64,000 bases of DNA, taken from positions 62,001 through 126,000 of the forward strand of contig CAYQMX010000011.1 in the NCBI GenBank assembly GCA_964418745.1, written 5' to 3'. Source of the stretch: Scleromatobacter sp964418745 (lineage in GTDB: Bacteria; Pseudomonadota; Gammaproteobacteria; Burkholderiales; Burkholderiaceae_C). Below, one piece after another: positions 10,845-20,738 of the stretch. The translations under genes were made by a program, and so were the position numbers. The notes below the pieces were generated by a model. It saw nothing but the letters and a program-made list of their open reading frames with translations, was not told the origin of the DNA and did not search any database. Every line of letters starts with the position of its first letter. The first letter of the stretch is position 1.

Positions 10845-12026
10845 ATGGATCTCTACCTGCTCGATTGGGTCAACTTCCTCCTGCGCTGGGCCCACGTGAT
10901 CGTCGCGATCGCCTGGATCGGCTCGTCGTTCTACTTCGTCTTCCTCGACGCGAGCCTGGTCGAGCCCACCGACGCGCAGCTGCGCGACAAGGGCGTCGGC
11001 GGCGAGCTGTGGGCGGTGCATGGCGGCGGCTTCTACAACCCGCACAAGTACCTGGGGGCGCCGCGCCAGCTCCCCGAGCACCTGCACTGGTTCTACTGGG
11101 AGAGCTACTCCACCTTCCTGACCGGCTTCGCGCTGTTCACCGCCCTCTACCTGCTGCAGGCCGACACCTTCCTGATCGACCCGCGGGTGCACGCCTGGAC
11201 GGCCGGGCCGGCGGTCGCCTGTGCGCTGGCCTTCCTGGCGGTGTTCTGGCTGGGCTACGACGCGATCTGCCGCCTGTTCGACCAGCGCAGCGAGGCGGTC
11301 GCCGGCGCGTTGATCGTCGCCGGCGTGGCGGCCACGTCCTGGCTGGCCTGCCACCTCTTCGCCGGCCGCGCCGCGTTCGTGCTGGTGGGCGCCACCCTGG
11401 CCGCGACGATGAGCGCGAACGTCTTCTTCTGGATCATTCCGGGCCAGCGCAAGGTGATCGCGCAGATGCGCGCGGGCCAGCCGGTGGATCCCGCGCACGG
11501 CCGGCGCGCCAAGCAGCGCAGCGTGCACAACACCTACTTCACGCTGCCGGTGCTGGCCGCGATGCTCAGCAACCACTACGCGTTCCTGCACGGGGCCCGG
11601 GGCAACTGGGGGGTGCTGGTGATCATGATGGCCGCCGGCGCGCTGATCCGCGTGTCGTTCGTCGCCCGCCATCGCGCCCGCGTGCTGGGCCGGCGCACGC
11701 CGTGGGAATACGCGGGGCTGGGCTGCGTGCTGCTGGCCGGGCTGGCCGTCTGGCAGGCGCCGCCGCCGGCCCCCGCCGCCGTCGCCACGTCGTTCGCGCA
11801 GGTGCGGGCCATCGTGCAGGCGCGCTGCAGCCTGTGCCACAACGCGCAGCTGGCCAACAAGGGCGTGCGGCTGGACACCCCCGACCAGATCCTCGCGCAC
11901 GCCGCCCGGATGTACCAGCAGGCCGTCGTGCTCAAGGCGATGCCGCTGAACAACGCCACGCAGATCACCGACGCCGAACGCGCCGCGCTCAAGCAGTGGT
12001 ACGAAGCCGGGGCCCATCCGGACTGA
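10845..12026 (+). CDS. puuD: urate hydroxylase PuuD (membrane urate oxidase with cytochrome c domain)
   Basis: A 393-residue protein with about eight membrane segments over the first 300 residues. The N-terminal segment begins LDWVNFLLRWAHVIVAIAWI and contains conserved His and Trp residues. A C-terminal periplasmic cytochrome c domain has CSLCH at residues 328-332 as its heme site. This is the PuuD architecture, which oxidises urate to 5-hydroxyisourate and passes electrons to the respiratory chain, replacing soluble H2O2-forming uricase. No other uricase gene is seen here. Its 3' end overlaps the end of the convergent xdhC gene by 38 nt. Confidence 0.93.
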   Translation: MDLYLLDWVNFLLRWAHVIVAIAWIGSSFYFVFLDASLVEPTDAQLRDKGVGGELWAVHGGGFYNPHKYLGAPRQLPEHLHWFYWESYSTFLTGFALFTALYLLQADTFLIDPRVHAWTAGPAVACALAFLAVFWLGYDAICRLFDQRSEAVAGALIVAGVAATSWLACHLFAGRAAFVLVGATLAATMSANVFFWIIPGQRKVIAQMRAGQPVDPAHGRRAKQRSVHNTYFTLPVLAAMLSNHYAFLHGARGNWGVLVIMMAAGALIRVSFVARHRARVLGRRTPWEYAGLGCVLLAGLAVWQAPPPAPAAVATSFAQVRAIVQARCSLCHNAQLANKGVRLDTPDQILAHAARMYQQAVVLKAMPLNNATQITDAERAALKQWYEAGAHPD

Positions 12027-12852
12027 GCGTCGCCGCGCGGGCCGCGGCCAGCTGCACCAGCTGCGCCACCACGGCCAGCGCGATCACCTCCGGCGCCTTG
12101 CCGTCGATGCCGGGCAGGCCCACCGGGCACTGCATGCGGTCGACGCGCGCCTCGTCCAGGCCGCGCTGCGCCAGCCGGTGGCGGAAGCGCGCGCGCTTGG
12201 ACTTCGAGCCGATGACGCCGACGAAGGCCGCGTCGTCGCGCCGCAGCGCCGCCTCGGCGATGCGCAGGTCCAGCGCGTGGTCGTGGGTGAGCACCAGGAA
12301 GAACGCGCCGGGCGGCGCGGCGGCGACCTCGCCTTCGGCGCCCTGGACGACGTGGCGGCGCACGTTGTCGGGCCACGGCGTGCCCAGCGTCGTGGCCGGC
12401 GGGAAGGCATCGTCGCGCTCGTCGAACCAGTCGAGCCGCACGTCCAGCGTGGTCAGCAGCGTGGCGATGGCGTGGCCCACGTGGCCGGCGCCGTGCATCT
12501 GCAGGTGCATCAGCGGCGCGCCGGCCGGCCAGCGCGCGATGGCGCTGTCGTCCAGCGGGACGTAGTCGAGATCGACGGCGCCGCCGCAGCACTGCCCCAG
12601 CGCCGGGCCGAGCGCGTAATGCTCGCGCCGGGGCGCCGGGTCGCGCGCCGCCAGCATCGCCCGGGCGGTCGCCAGCGCCTTCCATTCGAGGTGTCCGCCG
12701 CCGATCGTGCCCACCGCGTGCACCGCCGACACCAGCATGCGCGTGCCCGCGCCGCGCGGCGCGGAGCCGCGCGCCTGCACGATCTCGACGACCACGGCCG
12801 GCGTGCGCTGCGCCAGCCAGTCCATCGCGGCGAGGCGGGTGTCGCGGTCCAT
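11989..12852 (-). CDS. xdhC: xanthine dehydrogenase accessory protein XdhC
   Basis: A 287-residue chaperone that inserts sulfurated molybdenum cofactor into xanthine dehydrogenase. Signs are the N-terminal VVEIVQARGSAPRGAGTRM segment (the typical GS-x-PR motif), GTIGGGHLEW, a CCGG motif in GQCCGGAVDL, and the C-terminal Rossmann-like half with HGAGHVG and GVIGSKSKRARF. The ATG at 12852 lies 5 nt after the xdhB stop, making xdhABC one minus-strand operon with the accessory gene last, as is usual. The last 38 nt overlap the end of puuD on the other strand. Confidence 0.93.
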   Translation of the reverse strand: MDRDTRLAAMDWLAQRTPAVVVEIVQARGSAPRGAGTRMLVSAVHAVGTIGGGHLEWKALATARAMLAARDPAPRREHYALGPALGQCCGGAVDLDYVPLDDSAIARWPAGAPLMHLQMHGAGHVGHAIATLLTTLDVRLDWFDERDDAFPPATTLGTPWPDNVRRHVVQGAEGEVAAAPPGAFFLVLTHDHALDLRIAEAALRRDDAAFVGVIGSKSKRARFRHRLAQRGLDEARVDRMQCPVGLPGIDGKAPEVIALAVVAQLVQLAAARAATLSPDGPRLRTTA

Positions 12853-12857
12853 GGCGC

Positions 12858-15209
12858 TCAGGCCGGCGCCCGCACGGCGTCGATCGCGGCCAGGATGGCC
12901 TCGGACGTCGCCGGCGCGCGCAGCGGCGGATCGACCCGGTGTCCGCCGACGGCCGAGACCGCGTCGCGGATCGCCAGGAACACCGAGAACGGCAGCAGCA
13001 GTGGCGGCTCGCCGACCGCCTTGCTGCGGTGGATGCTGTCCTCGACGTTCGCGTTGTCGAACAGGCGCACGTCGAACACCGGCGGGCAATCGTTGGCGGT
13101 CGGGATCTTGTAGGTGCTGGGCGCGTGCGTCATCAGCTTGCCCGAGGTCGGGTGCCAGACCAGCTCCTCGGTGGTCAGCCAGCCCATGCCCTGGATGAAC
13201 GCGCCCTCCACCTGGCCGATGTCGATGGCCGGGTTCAGCGAGCGGCCGACGTCGTGCAGCACGTCCGCCCGCAGCAGCCGCCATTCGCCGGTGAGCGTGT
13301 CCACCGCCACCTCGGACACGGCCGCGCCGTAGCTGAAGTAGTAGAACGGCTGGCCCTTCGTCGTCGCCGGGTTCCAGCGCAGGCCGGGCGTGGCGTAGAA
13401 GCCGTCCGACCACAGCTGCACGCGATCCTCATAGGCGCGCCGCACCAGTTCGGGGAACGGGAACACCTGGTCCTGCACCTGCACGGTGTCGTCGTCGAAG
13501 CGCACGTCGGCCGCCACGCCGCCGAAGGTGCGCGCGGCGAATTCGGCCAGGCGGCGGCGGATGGTCCGGGCCGCGTCCTGCGCCGCCTTGCCGTTCAGGT
13601 CGCTGCCGGTCGAGGCCGCCGTGGCCGAGGTGTTGGCCACCTTCTGCGTGTCGGTGGCGGTCACCCGCACCCGCGCGTAGGCGACCCCCAGCTCGTGCGC
13701 CACCACCTGGGCCACCTTGGTGTTGATGCCCTGGCCCATCTCGGTGCCGCCGTGGTTGACCAGGATGGAGCCGTCCACGTAGACGTGCACCAGCGCCCCG
13801 GCCTGGTTGAGGTGGCGCACGTTGAACGAGATGCCGAACTTGACCGGCGTGAACGCGAGCCCGCGCTTGATCCAGGGGCTGGAAGCATTGAATGCGGCGA
13901 CCGCGGTGCGGCGCGCGCGGTAGTCGCTGGTGGCGACGAGCTCGTCGGTCAGCGGCGCGATCACGTTGTCCCGGACCGGCTGGCCGTAGGGCGTCGTGTT
14001 GCGGTCCTCGCTGCCGTAGTAGTTGGCGCGCCGCACGTCCAGCGCGTCGAGCCCGAGCCGGCGCGCGATCGAATCGATGATCACCTCGGTGACGATGGCG
14101 CCCTGCGGGCCGCCGAAGCCGCGGAACGCGGTGTTGCTCTGCGTGTTGGTCTTCGCGGAGTAGCCGTGCAGCTCGACGTCGGGCAGCCAGTAGGCGTTGT
14201 CCACGTGGCACAGCGCGCGCGTGATCACCGGGCCGGACAGGTCGGCCGAGTGGCCCGCGCGCGAGATCAGCGTCATCGCCAGGCCCAGGATGCGGCCCGC
14301 GTCGTCGAAGCCGACCTCGTAGTCGTAGGCGAAGCAGTGGCGGCGGCCGGTGATCAGGAAGTCGTCGTCGCGGTCGGGGCGCAGCTTGACCGGGCGGCCG
14401 GTGCGCCGGGCCGCCAGTGCCGCCACGCAGGCGAACAGGCCCGACTGCGACTCCTTGCCGCCGAAGCCGCCGCCCATGCGCCGGCATTCCACGTGGACGT
14501 GGTGCGACTGCAGGCCCAGCGCGTGTGCCACCAGGTGCTGCATCTCGGACGGGTGCTGCGTGGAGCAGTGCAGCTTCATGCCGTCGTCCTCGGTGGGCAC
14601 GGCGTAGCTGATCTGGCCCTCGAGGTAGAACTGCTCCTGGCCGCCCACCTCGAGGGTGTCGGCCAGGCGGTGCGGCGCCGCGGCGATGGCCGCGCGGGCG
14701 CCGCCCTCGACGGTGTCGCGGCTCAGGTGCACCGGCGGGATCACGTACTGGCCGCGGGCGTGCGCCTCGCGCGGCGAGAGCACCGCCTCCAGCGGCTCGA
14801 TGTCGAGCACTTCGCGCGCCTTCGCGGCGGCGCGGCGCGCGTCCCCGCGGGTGCGCGCGACCACCGCGAACACCGGCTGGCCGACGTGGCGCAACTCGCC
14901 GTCGGCCAGGATCGGGTCGTCGTGCAGGATGGGGCCGCAGTCGTTGTGGCCGGGGAAGTCGGCCCCGCAGAACACGTCGACCACGCCCGGCAGCGCGCGG
15001 ATGCGGTCCAGGTCCATGCCGCGCAGCCGGCCGTGGGCCACCGGCGACAGGCCCAGCGCGCAATGCAGCGTGCCGGCCAGCTCGGGGATGTCGTCGATGT
15101 AAGTGGCGCTGCCGGCCACGTGCAGGTGGGCGGACTCGTGCGGCCGCGCGGCGCCGACGCCGGCGCCGGCGTGCGGCGGTTCGAGGACGCGCGGCGCGGT
15201 GCCGGTCAT
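12858..15209 (-). CDS. xdhB: xanthine dehydrogenase molybdopterin-binding subunit
   Basis: A 783-residue large subunit that carries the molybdenum cofactor and oxidises hypoxanthine and xanthine to urate. It shows GGFGGKESQ (molybdopterin contact), FRGFGGPQG (substrate/Mo site), GTEMGQG and, near the C terminus, the catalytic Glu734 in KAVGEPPLLL. The order and length match bacterial XdhB. Start at ATG 15209. It is preceded by a 121-nt gap after xdhA that contains a near-perfect 35-nt direct repeat, unusual inside this otherwise tight operon. Confidence 0.95.
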   Translation of the reverse strand: MTGTAPRVLEPPHAGAGVGAARPHESAHLHVAGSATYIDDIPELAGTLHCALGLSPVAHGRLRGMDLDRIRALPGVVDVFCGADFPGHNDCGPILHDDPILADGELRHVGQPVFAVVARTRGDARRAAAKAREVLDIEPLEAVLSPREAHARGQYVIPPVHLSRDTVEGGARAAIAAAPHRLADTLEVGGQEQFYLEGQISYAVPTEDDGMKLHCSTQHPSEMQHLVAHALGLQSHHVHVECRRMGGGFGGKESQSGLFACVAALAARRTGRPVKLRPDRDDDFLITGRRHCFAYDYEVGFDDAGRILGLAMTLISRAGHSADLSGPVITRALCHVDNAYWLPDVELHGYSAKTNTQSNTAFRGFGGPQGAIVTEVIIDSIARRLGLDALDVRRANYYGSEDRNTTPYGQPVRDNVIAPLTDELVATSDYRARRTAVAAFNASSPWIKRGLAFTPVKFGISFNVRHLNQAGALVHVYVDGSILVNHGGTEMGQGINTKVAQVVAHELGVAYARVRVTATDTQKVANTSATAASTGSDLNGKAAQDAARTIRRRLAEFAARTFGGVAADVRFDDDTVQVQDQVFPFPELVRRAYEDRVQLWSDGFYATPGLRWNPATTKGQPFYYFSYGAAVSEVAVDTLTGEWRLLRADVLHDVGRSLNPAIDIGQVEGAFIQGMGWLTTEELVWHPTSGKLMTHAPSTYKIPTANDCPPVFDVRLFDNANVEDSIHRSKAVGEPPLLLPFSVFLAIRDAVSAVGGHRVDPPLRAPATSEAILAAIDAVRAPA

Positions 15210-15231
15210 CGGGATGCCTCCGTCCTGTGGA

Positions 15232-15329
15232 CTGCGGTGCGAGCGCCGTCGGGCGGCCGTGCATCGAGCATCGGGCCAGCCCTGCGCCTGTCGGCTGCGG
15301 TGCGAGCGCCTTCGGGCGGCCGTGCATCG
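15232..15329. repeat. 35-nt direct repeat pair between xdhA and xdhB
   Basis: Two copies of a 35-nt unit lie at 15232-15266 and 15295-15329, 63 nt apart, differing at one base (G versus T at position 17). The shared core includes CTGCGGTGCGAGCGCC and CGGGCGGCCGTGCATCG. The pair fills most of the xdhA-xdhB gap. A 12-nt stretch of the core (CTTCGGGCGGCC) recurs in the intergenic region near 36236. This suggests a dispersed REP-like element, or a spacer affecting translation or stability between the two subunit genes. Confidence 0.7.
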
Positions 15330-15330
15330 C

Positions 15331-16818
<1,488 letters not shown>

Positions 16819-16855
16819 GATGATGAAACTTACCCCCGTGCGGGGCGTTCTGAAT

Positions 16856-16878
16856 ATACTTTCGCCTATATCAAGTAT
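16856..16878. promoter_or_regulatory. LysR-type T-N11-A operator between xdhA and lysR
   Basis: Perfect inverted repeat ATACTT-N11-AAGTAT, exactly the T-N11-A spacing of LysR-family recognition sites. It sits in the 72-nt gap between the divergent xdhA and LysR starts, 37 nt upstream of xdhA and 12 nt upstream of the regulator's ATG. The region is conspicuously AT-rich. The position suits control of xdhABC by the adjacent regulator together with negative autoregulation. The inducer is presumably a purine intermediate. Confidence 0.75.
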
Positions 16879-16890
16879 TCACGGAGTCAT

Positions 16891-17865
16891 ATGGCACTGC
16901 GCACGGAGTTCGACAAGATCGAGCTCCACCTCATCCGGGTCCTGCACACCTTGATCACCGAACGCAGCGTGTCGCGCGCGGCCTTGCGCCTGCAAAGCTC
17001 CCAGCCCGCCGTCAGCGCCCAGCTGAAGCGCCTGCGCGAGCTCACCGGCGATCCGTTGCTGGTGCGCGCGGGCAACGGCATGACGCCCACCGCGTTCGCC
17101 CAGCAGATGCTCGTCCCGGCCGCCAACCTGCTCAACGAGGCCGACCGCCTGTTCAGCCAGCGCAGCCGCCGCGCCGGCTTCGACCCGCAGACCAGCACCA
17201 CCACCTTCCGCATCGCCGCCAGCGACTTCATCGATCCCGGCTTCCTGCCGCAGCTGGTGCTCACGGTGAAGCAACGCGCGCCGCAAGTCAAGATCGAGCT
17301 GCTCACGCTGTCCAGCCACTTCGACTACCGGCGCAGCCTGGCCCAGGGCGAGGTCGATCTCGTGATCGGCAACTGGCTGACCCCACCCGACGAACTGCAC
17401 CTGGGTCGCCTGGTCAGCGACGAGGTGGTGTGCCTGGTGGCCGCCGACCACCCGATCGTGCGCGCGGGCGTGGGACGCGCCTGGACGGTGGAGCGCTACC
17501 TGTCGTGCGAGCACGTGGCGCCGACGCCCAATTACGAGGGCGCGCGCGGCGTGATCGACGATCACCTGGTCAAGCAGGGCCTGCTGCGCGACATCGCGGT
17601 GCGCAGCGCCCACTTCGCGCTGATCCCGTCGATGGTGGCCGGCAGCCTGCTGGTGCTGACCACCGGGCGGCTGTTCTGCCAGCGCTACGTCGACGTGCTG
17701 CCGGTGCGCATCGTGCGCTGCCCGGTCACCTTCCCGCCGCTGGCCTACTACCAGCTGTGGCACGACCTGACCCACGAATCGGCCTCGGTGCGCTGGCTGC
17801 GCGAGTGCGTGCGCGACGTGGCGCGCAACGTGGCGCAGCGCCCTCGCATGAGCCTGGCCTCCTGA
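16891..17865 (+). CDS. LysR-family transcriptional regulator of purine catabolism
   Basis: A 324-residue regulator. The N-terminal winged helix-turn-helix (about 9-70) reads SVSRAALRLQSSQPAVSAQLKRL. The substrate-binding domain (about 98-310) has two periplasmic-binding-like lobes. It is divergent from xdhA with a T-N11-A box between, and its stop lies one base before the guaD start. So it heads an operon of guaD and probably the purine ABC transporter. The likely effector is a purine or its oxidation product (inference from context). ATG 16891 is chosen; a weak GGAG lies just upstream. Confidence 0.9.
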   Translation: MALRTEFDKIELHLIRVLHTLITERSVSRAALRLQSSQPAVSAQLKRLRELTGDPLLVRAGNGMTPTAFAQQMLVPAANLLNEADRLFSQRSRRAGFDPQTSTTTFRIAASDFIDPGFLPQLVLTVKQRAPQVKIELLTLSSHFDYRRSLAQGEVDLVIGNWLTPPDELHLGRLVSDEVVCLVAADHPIVRAGVGRAWTVERYLSCEHVAPTPNYEGARGVIDDHLVKQGLLRDIAVRSAHFALIPSMVAGSLLVLTTGRLFCQRYVDVLPVRIVRCPVTFPPLAYYQLWHDLTHESASVRWLRECVRDVARNVAQRPRMSLAS

Positions 17866-17866
17866 C

Positions 17867-19183
17867 ATGGCCTCGCCCGTCGCGCCCCTTCCCACGCGCG
17901 TGGCGCTGCGCGGCGACCTGCTCGATTTCACCGCCGCGCCCGCCTGGGGCGACGTCGAGCCGGCCGGGCTGCGCTGGCGTCCCGACCACTGGCTGCTGGT
18001 CGAGGCCGGCCGCATCGTCGGCGCGCAGCCGGGCGGCCAGCCGCCGGGCCCCGACTGGCGGCGCCACGAGTACCCCGGCCGCCTGATCCTCCCCGGCTTC
18101 GTCGACACCCACGTCCACAGCCCGCAGCTGGACGTCATCGCCAGCTACGGCACCGAGCTGCTCGACTGGCTGGACACCCACACCTTCCCCGCCGAGATGC
18201 GCTACGCCGAGGAGACCGTCGCGCGCGAGGGCGCCGCGCGCTTCCTCGACGCGCTGCTGGCCCACGGCACGACCAGCGCCGTCGTGTTCCCGACGGTGCA
18301 CAAGGTCAGCGTCGACTGCCTGTTCGAGGCCGCGGCCGCGCGCGGCATGCGCATCGTCGCCGGCAAGATCCTGATGGACCGCCACGCCCCGCCGGCGCTG
18401 TGCGACGACGTCGTGCACGCCGAGCGCGAGTGCACCGAGCTGATCGAGCGCTGGCACGGCTTCGGCCGCCTGGCCTACGCCGTCACCGTGCGCTTCGCGC
18501 CCACCAGCACGCCGGCGCAGCTGGCGATGGCGGGGCGGCTGTGCACCGCCCACCCGGGCGTCTACATGCAGACCCACCTGGCCGAGAACCGGGCCGAGGT
18601 CGACTGGGTGCGCGAACTCTTTCCCGAGGCGCGCAGCTATCTCGACGTCTACGCGCGCAACCACCTCCTGAACGAGCGCAGCGTGTTCGCCCACGGCATC
18701 TGGCTGGACGCGGCCGACCGCGCCGCGCTGGCCGGCGCCGGCGCGCAGATCGCCCACAGCCCGTCGTCCAACCTGTTCCTGGGCAGCGGCCTGTTCGACT
18801 GGCGCGCCAACCTCGACGCCGGCGTGGCGGTCACCCTGGCGTCGGATGTCGGCGGCGGTACCAGCCTGTCGATGTTGCGTACCATGGCCGATGCGTACAA
18901 GGTGCAGGCGATGCGCGGCGAGCGGCTGACGGCCTGGGTGGCGCTGCACGCGGCCACCCGCGGCGCCGCGCGCGCGCTGCACCTGGGCGGCGAGATCGGC
19001 AGCCTCGAGGCCGGTGCCGCGGCCGACGTCTGCGTCTGGGACGTCGCGGTGGGGCCGGTGGCCACCCAGCGCGACGGTTTGGCACGCAGCTTGCATGCAA
19101 GATTGTTCGCCTGGATGACCCTGGCCGACGACCGCAACCTGGTCGACGCCTGGGTCGCCGGCACCCGCCGCACTGCCGCCTGA
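17867..19183 (+). CDS. guaD: guanine deaminase
   Basis: A 438-residue zinc amidohydrolase that deaminates guanine to xanthine, feeding XdhAB. The metal site is complete: H82-x-H84 in FVDTHVHSPQ, a His in MQTHLAEN, one in VFAHGIW, and an Asp in LASDVGGGTSLS. The segments LDTHTFPAE and SPSSNLFLGSG are characteristic of bacterial GuaD. It starts one base after the LysR stop and lies 19 nt before the ABC ATPase gene, so uptake, deamination and regulation appear to form one transcript. Confidence 0.95.
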   Translation: MASPVAPLPTRVALRGDLLDFTAAPAWGDVEPAGLRWRPDHWLLVEAGRIVGAQPGGQPPGPDWRRHEYPGRLILPGFVDTHVHSPQLDVIASYGTELLDWLDTHTFPAEMRYAEETVAREGAARFLDALLAHGTTSAVVFPTVHKVSVDCLFEAAAARGMRIVAGKILMDRHAPPALCDDVVHAERECTELIERWHGFGRLAYAVTVRFAPTSTPAQLAMAGRLCTAHPGVYMQTHLAENRAEVDWVRELFPEARSYLDVYARNHLLNERSVFAHGIWLDAADRAALAGAGAQIAHSPSSNLFLGSGLFDWRANLDAGVAVTLASDVGGGTSLSMLRTMADAYKVQAMRGERLTAWVALHAATRGAARALHLGGEIGSLEAGAAADVCVWDVAVGPVATQRDGLARSLHARLFAWMTLADDRNLVDAWVAGTRRTAA

Positions 19184-19202
19184 TCCTTCGGACACCCGCA
19201 CG

Positions 19203-20738
19203 ATGCTTCGCCTCGAACTCATCGACATCAGCAAGCAGTACCCCGCCGTCAAGGCCAACGATCGCATCCGCCTGCGCGTCGAGCCGGGCGAGATCCACGC
19301 GGTGCTGGGCGAGAACGGCGCCGGCAAGTCCACGCTGATGAAGATCATCTACGGCGCGGTGCGCCCCGACGAGGGCGAGATCGTCTGGGACGGCCGCGAG
19401 GTCGAGATCCGCAACCCGCAGGAGGCGCGCGCGCTGGGCATCGCGATGGTGTTCCAGCACTTCAGCCTGTTCGACACGCTCACCGCCGCGGAGAACGTCT
19501 GGCTGGGCCTGGACAAGTCGTGGACGCTTGCCGACGTCACGCAGCGCATCGTCGAGGTGGCCGGCCTCTACGGCCTCGACGTCGACCCGCTGCGCCCGGT
19601 CCACACGCTGTCGGTGGGCGAGCGCCAGCGCGTGGAGATCGTGCGCGCGCTGCTCACCAAGCCGCGCCTGCTGATCCTCGACGAGCCCACCTCGGTGCTG
19701 ACGCCGCAGGCCGTGCAGGCGCTGTTCGTCACGCTGCGCAAGCTCGCCGACGAGGGCTGCAGCATCCTCTACATCAGCCACAAGCTCGACGAGATCCGCG
19801 CGCTGTGCCACAAGTGCACCGTCATGCGCGGCGGCAAGGTCACCGGCGAGGTCGACCCGCGCCAGGAGACCAATGCCAGCCTGTCGCGCCTGATGATCGG
19901 CGCCGAGCCGCCGCAGCTGAACCACGCGGCCGCGCAACCCGGCGAGCAGGTGCTGGCGGTGCACGCGCTGTCGCTGCCGCGCCTGGGCGCCTTCGGCGCC
20001 GATCTCGACGCCATCTCGTTCGCCGTCTCCAAGGGCGAGATCCTGGGCGTGGCCGGTGTCTCGGGCAACGGCCAGCAGGAGCTGATGGCCGCGCTCTCCG
20101 GCGAGGACGAGCGCTCGCCGGCCGACGCGATCCGCCTGTTCGGCAAGCCCATCGGCGGCCACTCGCCGCGCCGCCGCCGCCACGAGGGTCTGCACTTCGT
20201 GCCCGAGGAGCGGCTGGGCCGCGGCGCGGTGCCGTCGATCTCGCTGTCGCAGAACACCCTGCTCACGCGTACCGAGTCGGTCACCCCGTTCGGCTGGATC
20301 CGCATCGGCCGTACCGCCGCGCTCGCCCGCCATCTCATCGCCTGCTACAACGTCAAGGCCGGCGGCCCCGAGGCCACGGCCAAGAGCCTGTCCGGCGGCA
20401 ACCTGCAGAAGTTCATCGTCGGCCGCGAGATCGACGCCGGCCCGAAGCTGCTGATCGTGTCGCAGCCCACCTGGGGCGTGGACGTCGGCGCCGCGGCGCA
20501 GATCCGCGGCGCGCTGCTGGCCCTGCGCGACGCCGGTTGCGCGGTGCTGGTGGTCAGCGAGGACCTGGACGAGCTGTTCGAGATCTCCGACCGGCTGGTG
20601 GTGATCGCCCGCGGCCGCGTGTCGCCGTCCATCCCGGCCGCACAGGCCACGCGCGAGCAGATCGGCCAGTGGATGAGCGGCCTGTGGAACGACAACGCCG
20701 CCGCGTCGGCACCGGAGGCCCTGCATGCTGCAGCTTGA
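19203..20738 (+). CDS. ABC transporter ATPase, BmpA-type nucleoside/purine importer
   Basis: A 511-residue protein with two fused ATPase domains. The first is canonical: Walker A GENGAGKST (36-44), signature LSVGERQR, Walker B LLILDEPT. The second (about 255-490) has a degenerate Walker A (GVSGNGQQE) and signature LSGGNLQK, as in RbsA and NupA/YufO-type sugar and nucleoside importers. With two permeases and a BMP-family lipoprotein downstream, it energises uptake of nucleosides or purine bases. Its 3' end overlaps the first permease by 14 nt. Confidence 0.93.
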   Translation: MLRLELIDISKQYPAVKANDRIRLRVEPGEIHAVLGENGAGKSTLMKIIYGAVRPDEGEIVWDGREVEIRNPQEARALGIAMVFQHFSLFDTLTAAENVWLGLDKSWTLADVTQRIVEVAGLYGLDVDPLRPVHTLSVGERQRVEIVRALLTKPRLLILDEPTSVLTPQAVQALFVTLRKLADEGCSILYISHKLDEIRALCHKCTVMRGGKVTGEVDPRQETNASLSRLMIGAEPPQLNHAAAQPGEQVLAVHALSLPRLGAFGADLDAISFAVSKGEILGVAGVSGNGQQELMAALSGEDERSPADAIRLFGKPIGGHSPRRRRHEGLHFVPEERLGRGAVPSISLSQNTLLTRTESVTPFGWIRIGRTAALARHLIACYNVKAGGPEATAKSLSGGNLQKFIVGREIDAGPKLLIVSQPTWGVDVGAAAQIRGALLALRDAGCAVLVVSEDLDELFEISDRLVVIARGRVSPSIPAAQATREQIGQWMSGLWNDNAAASAPEALHAAA

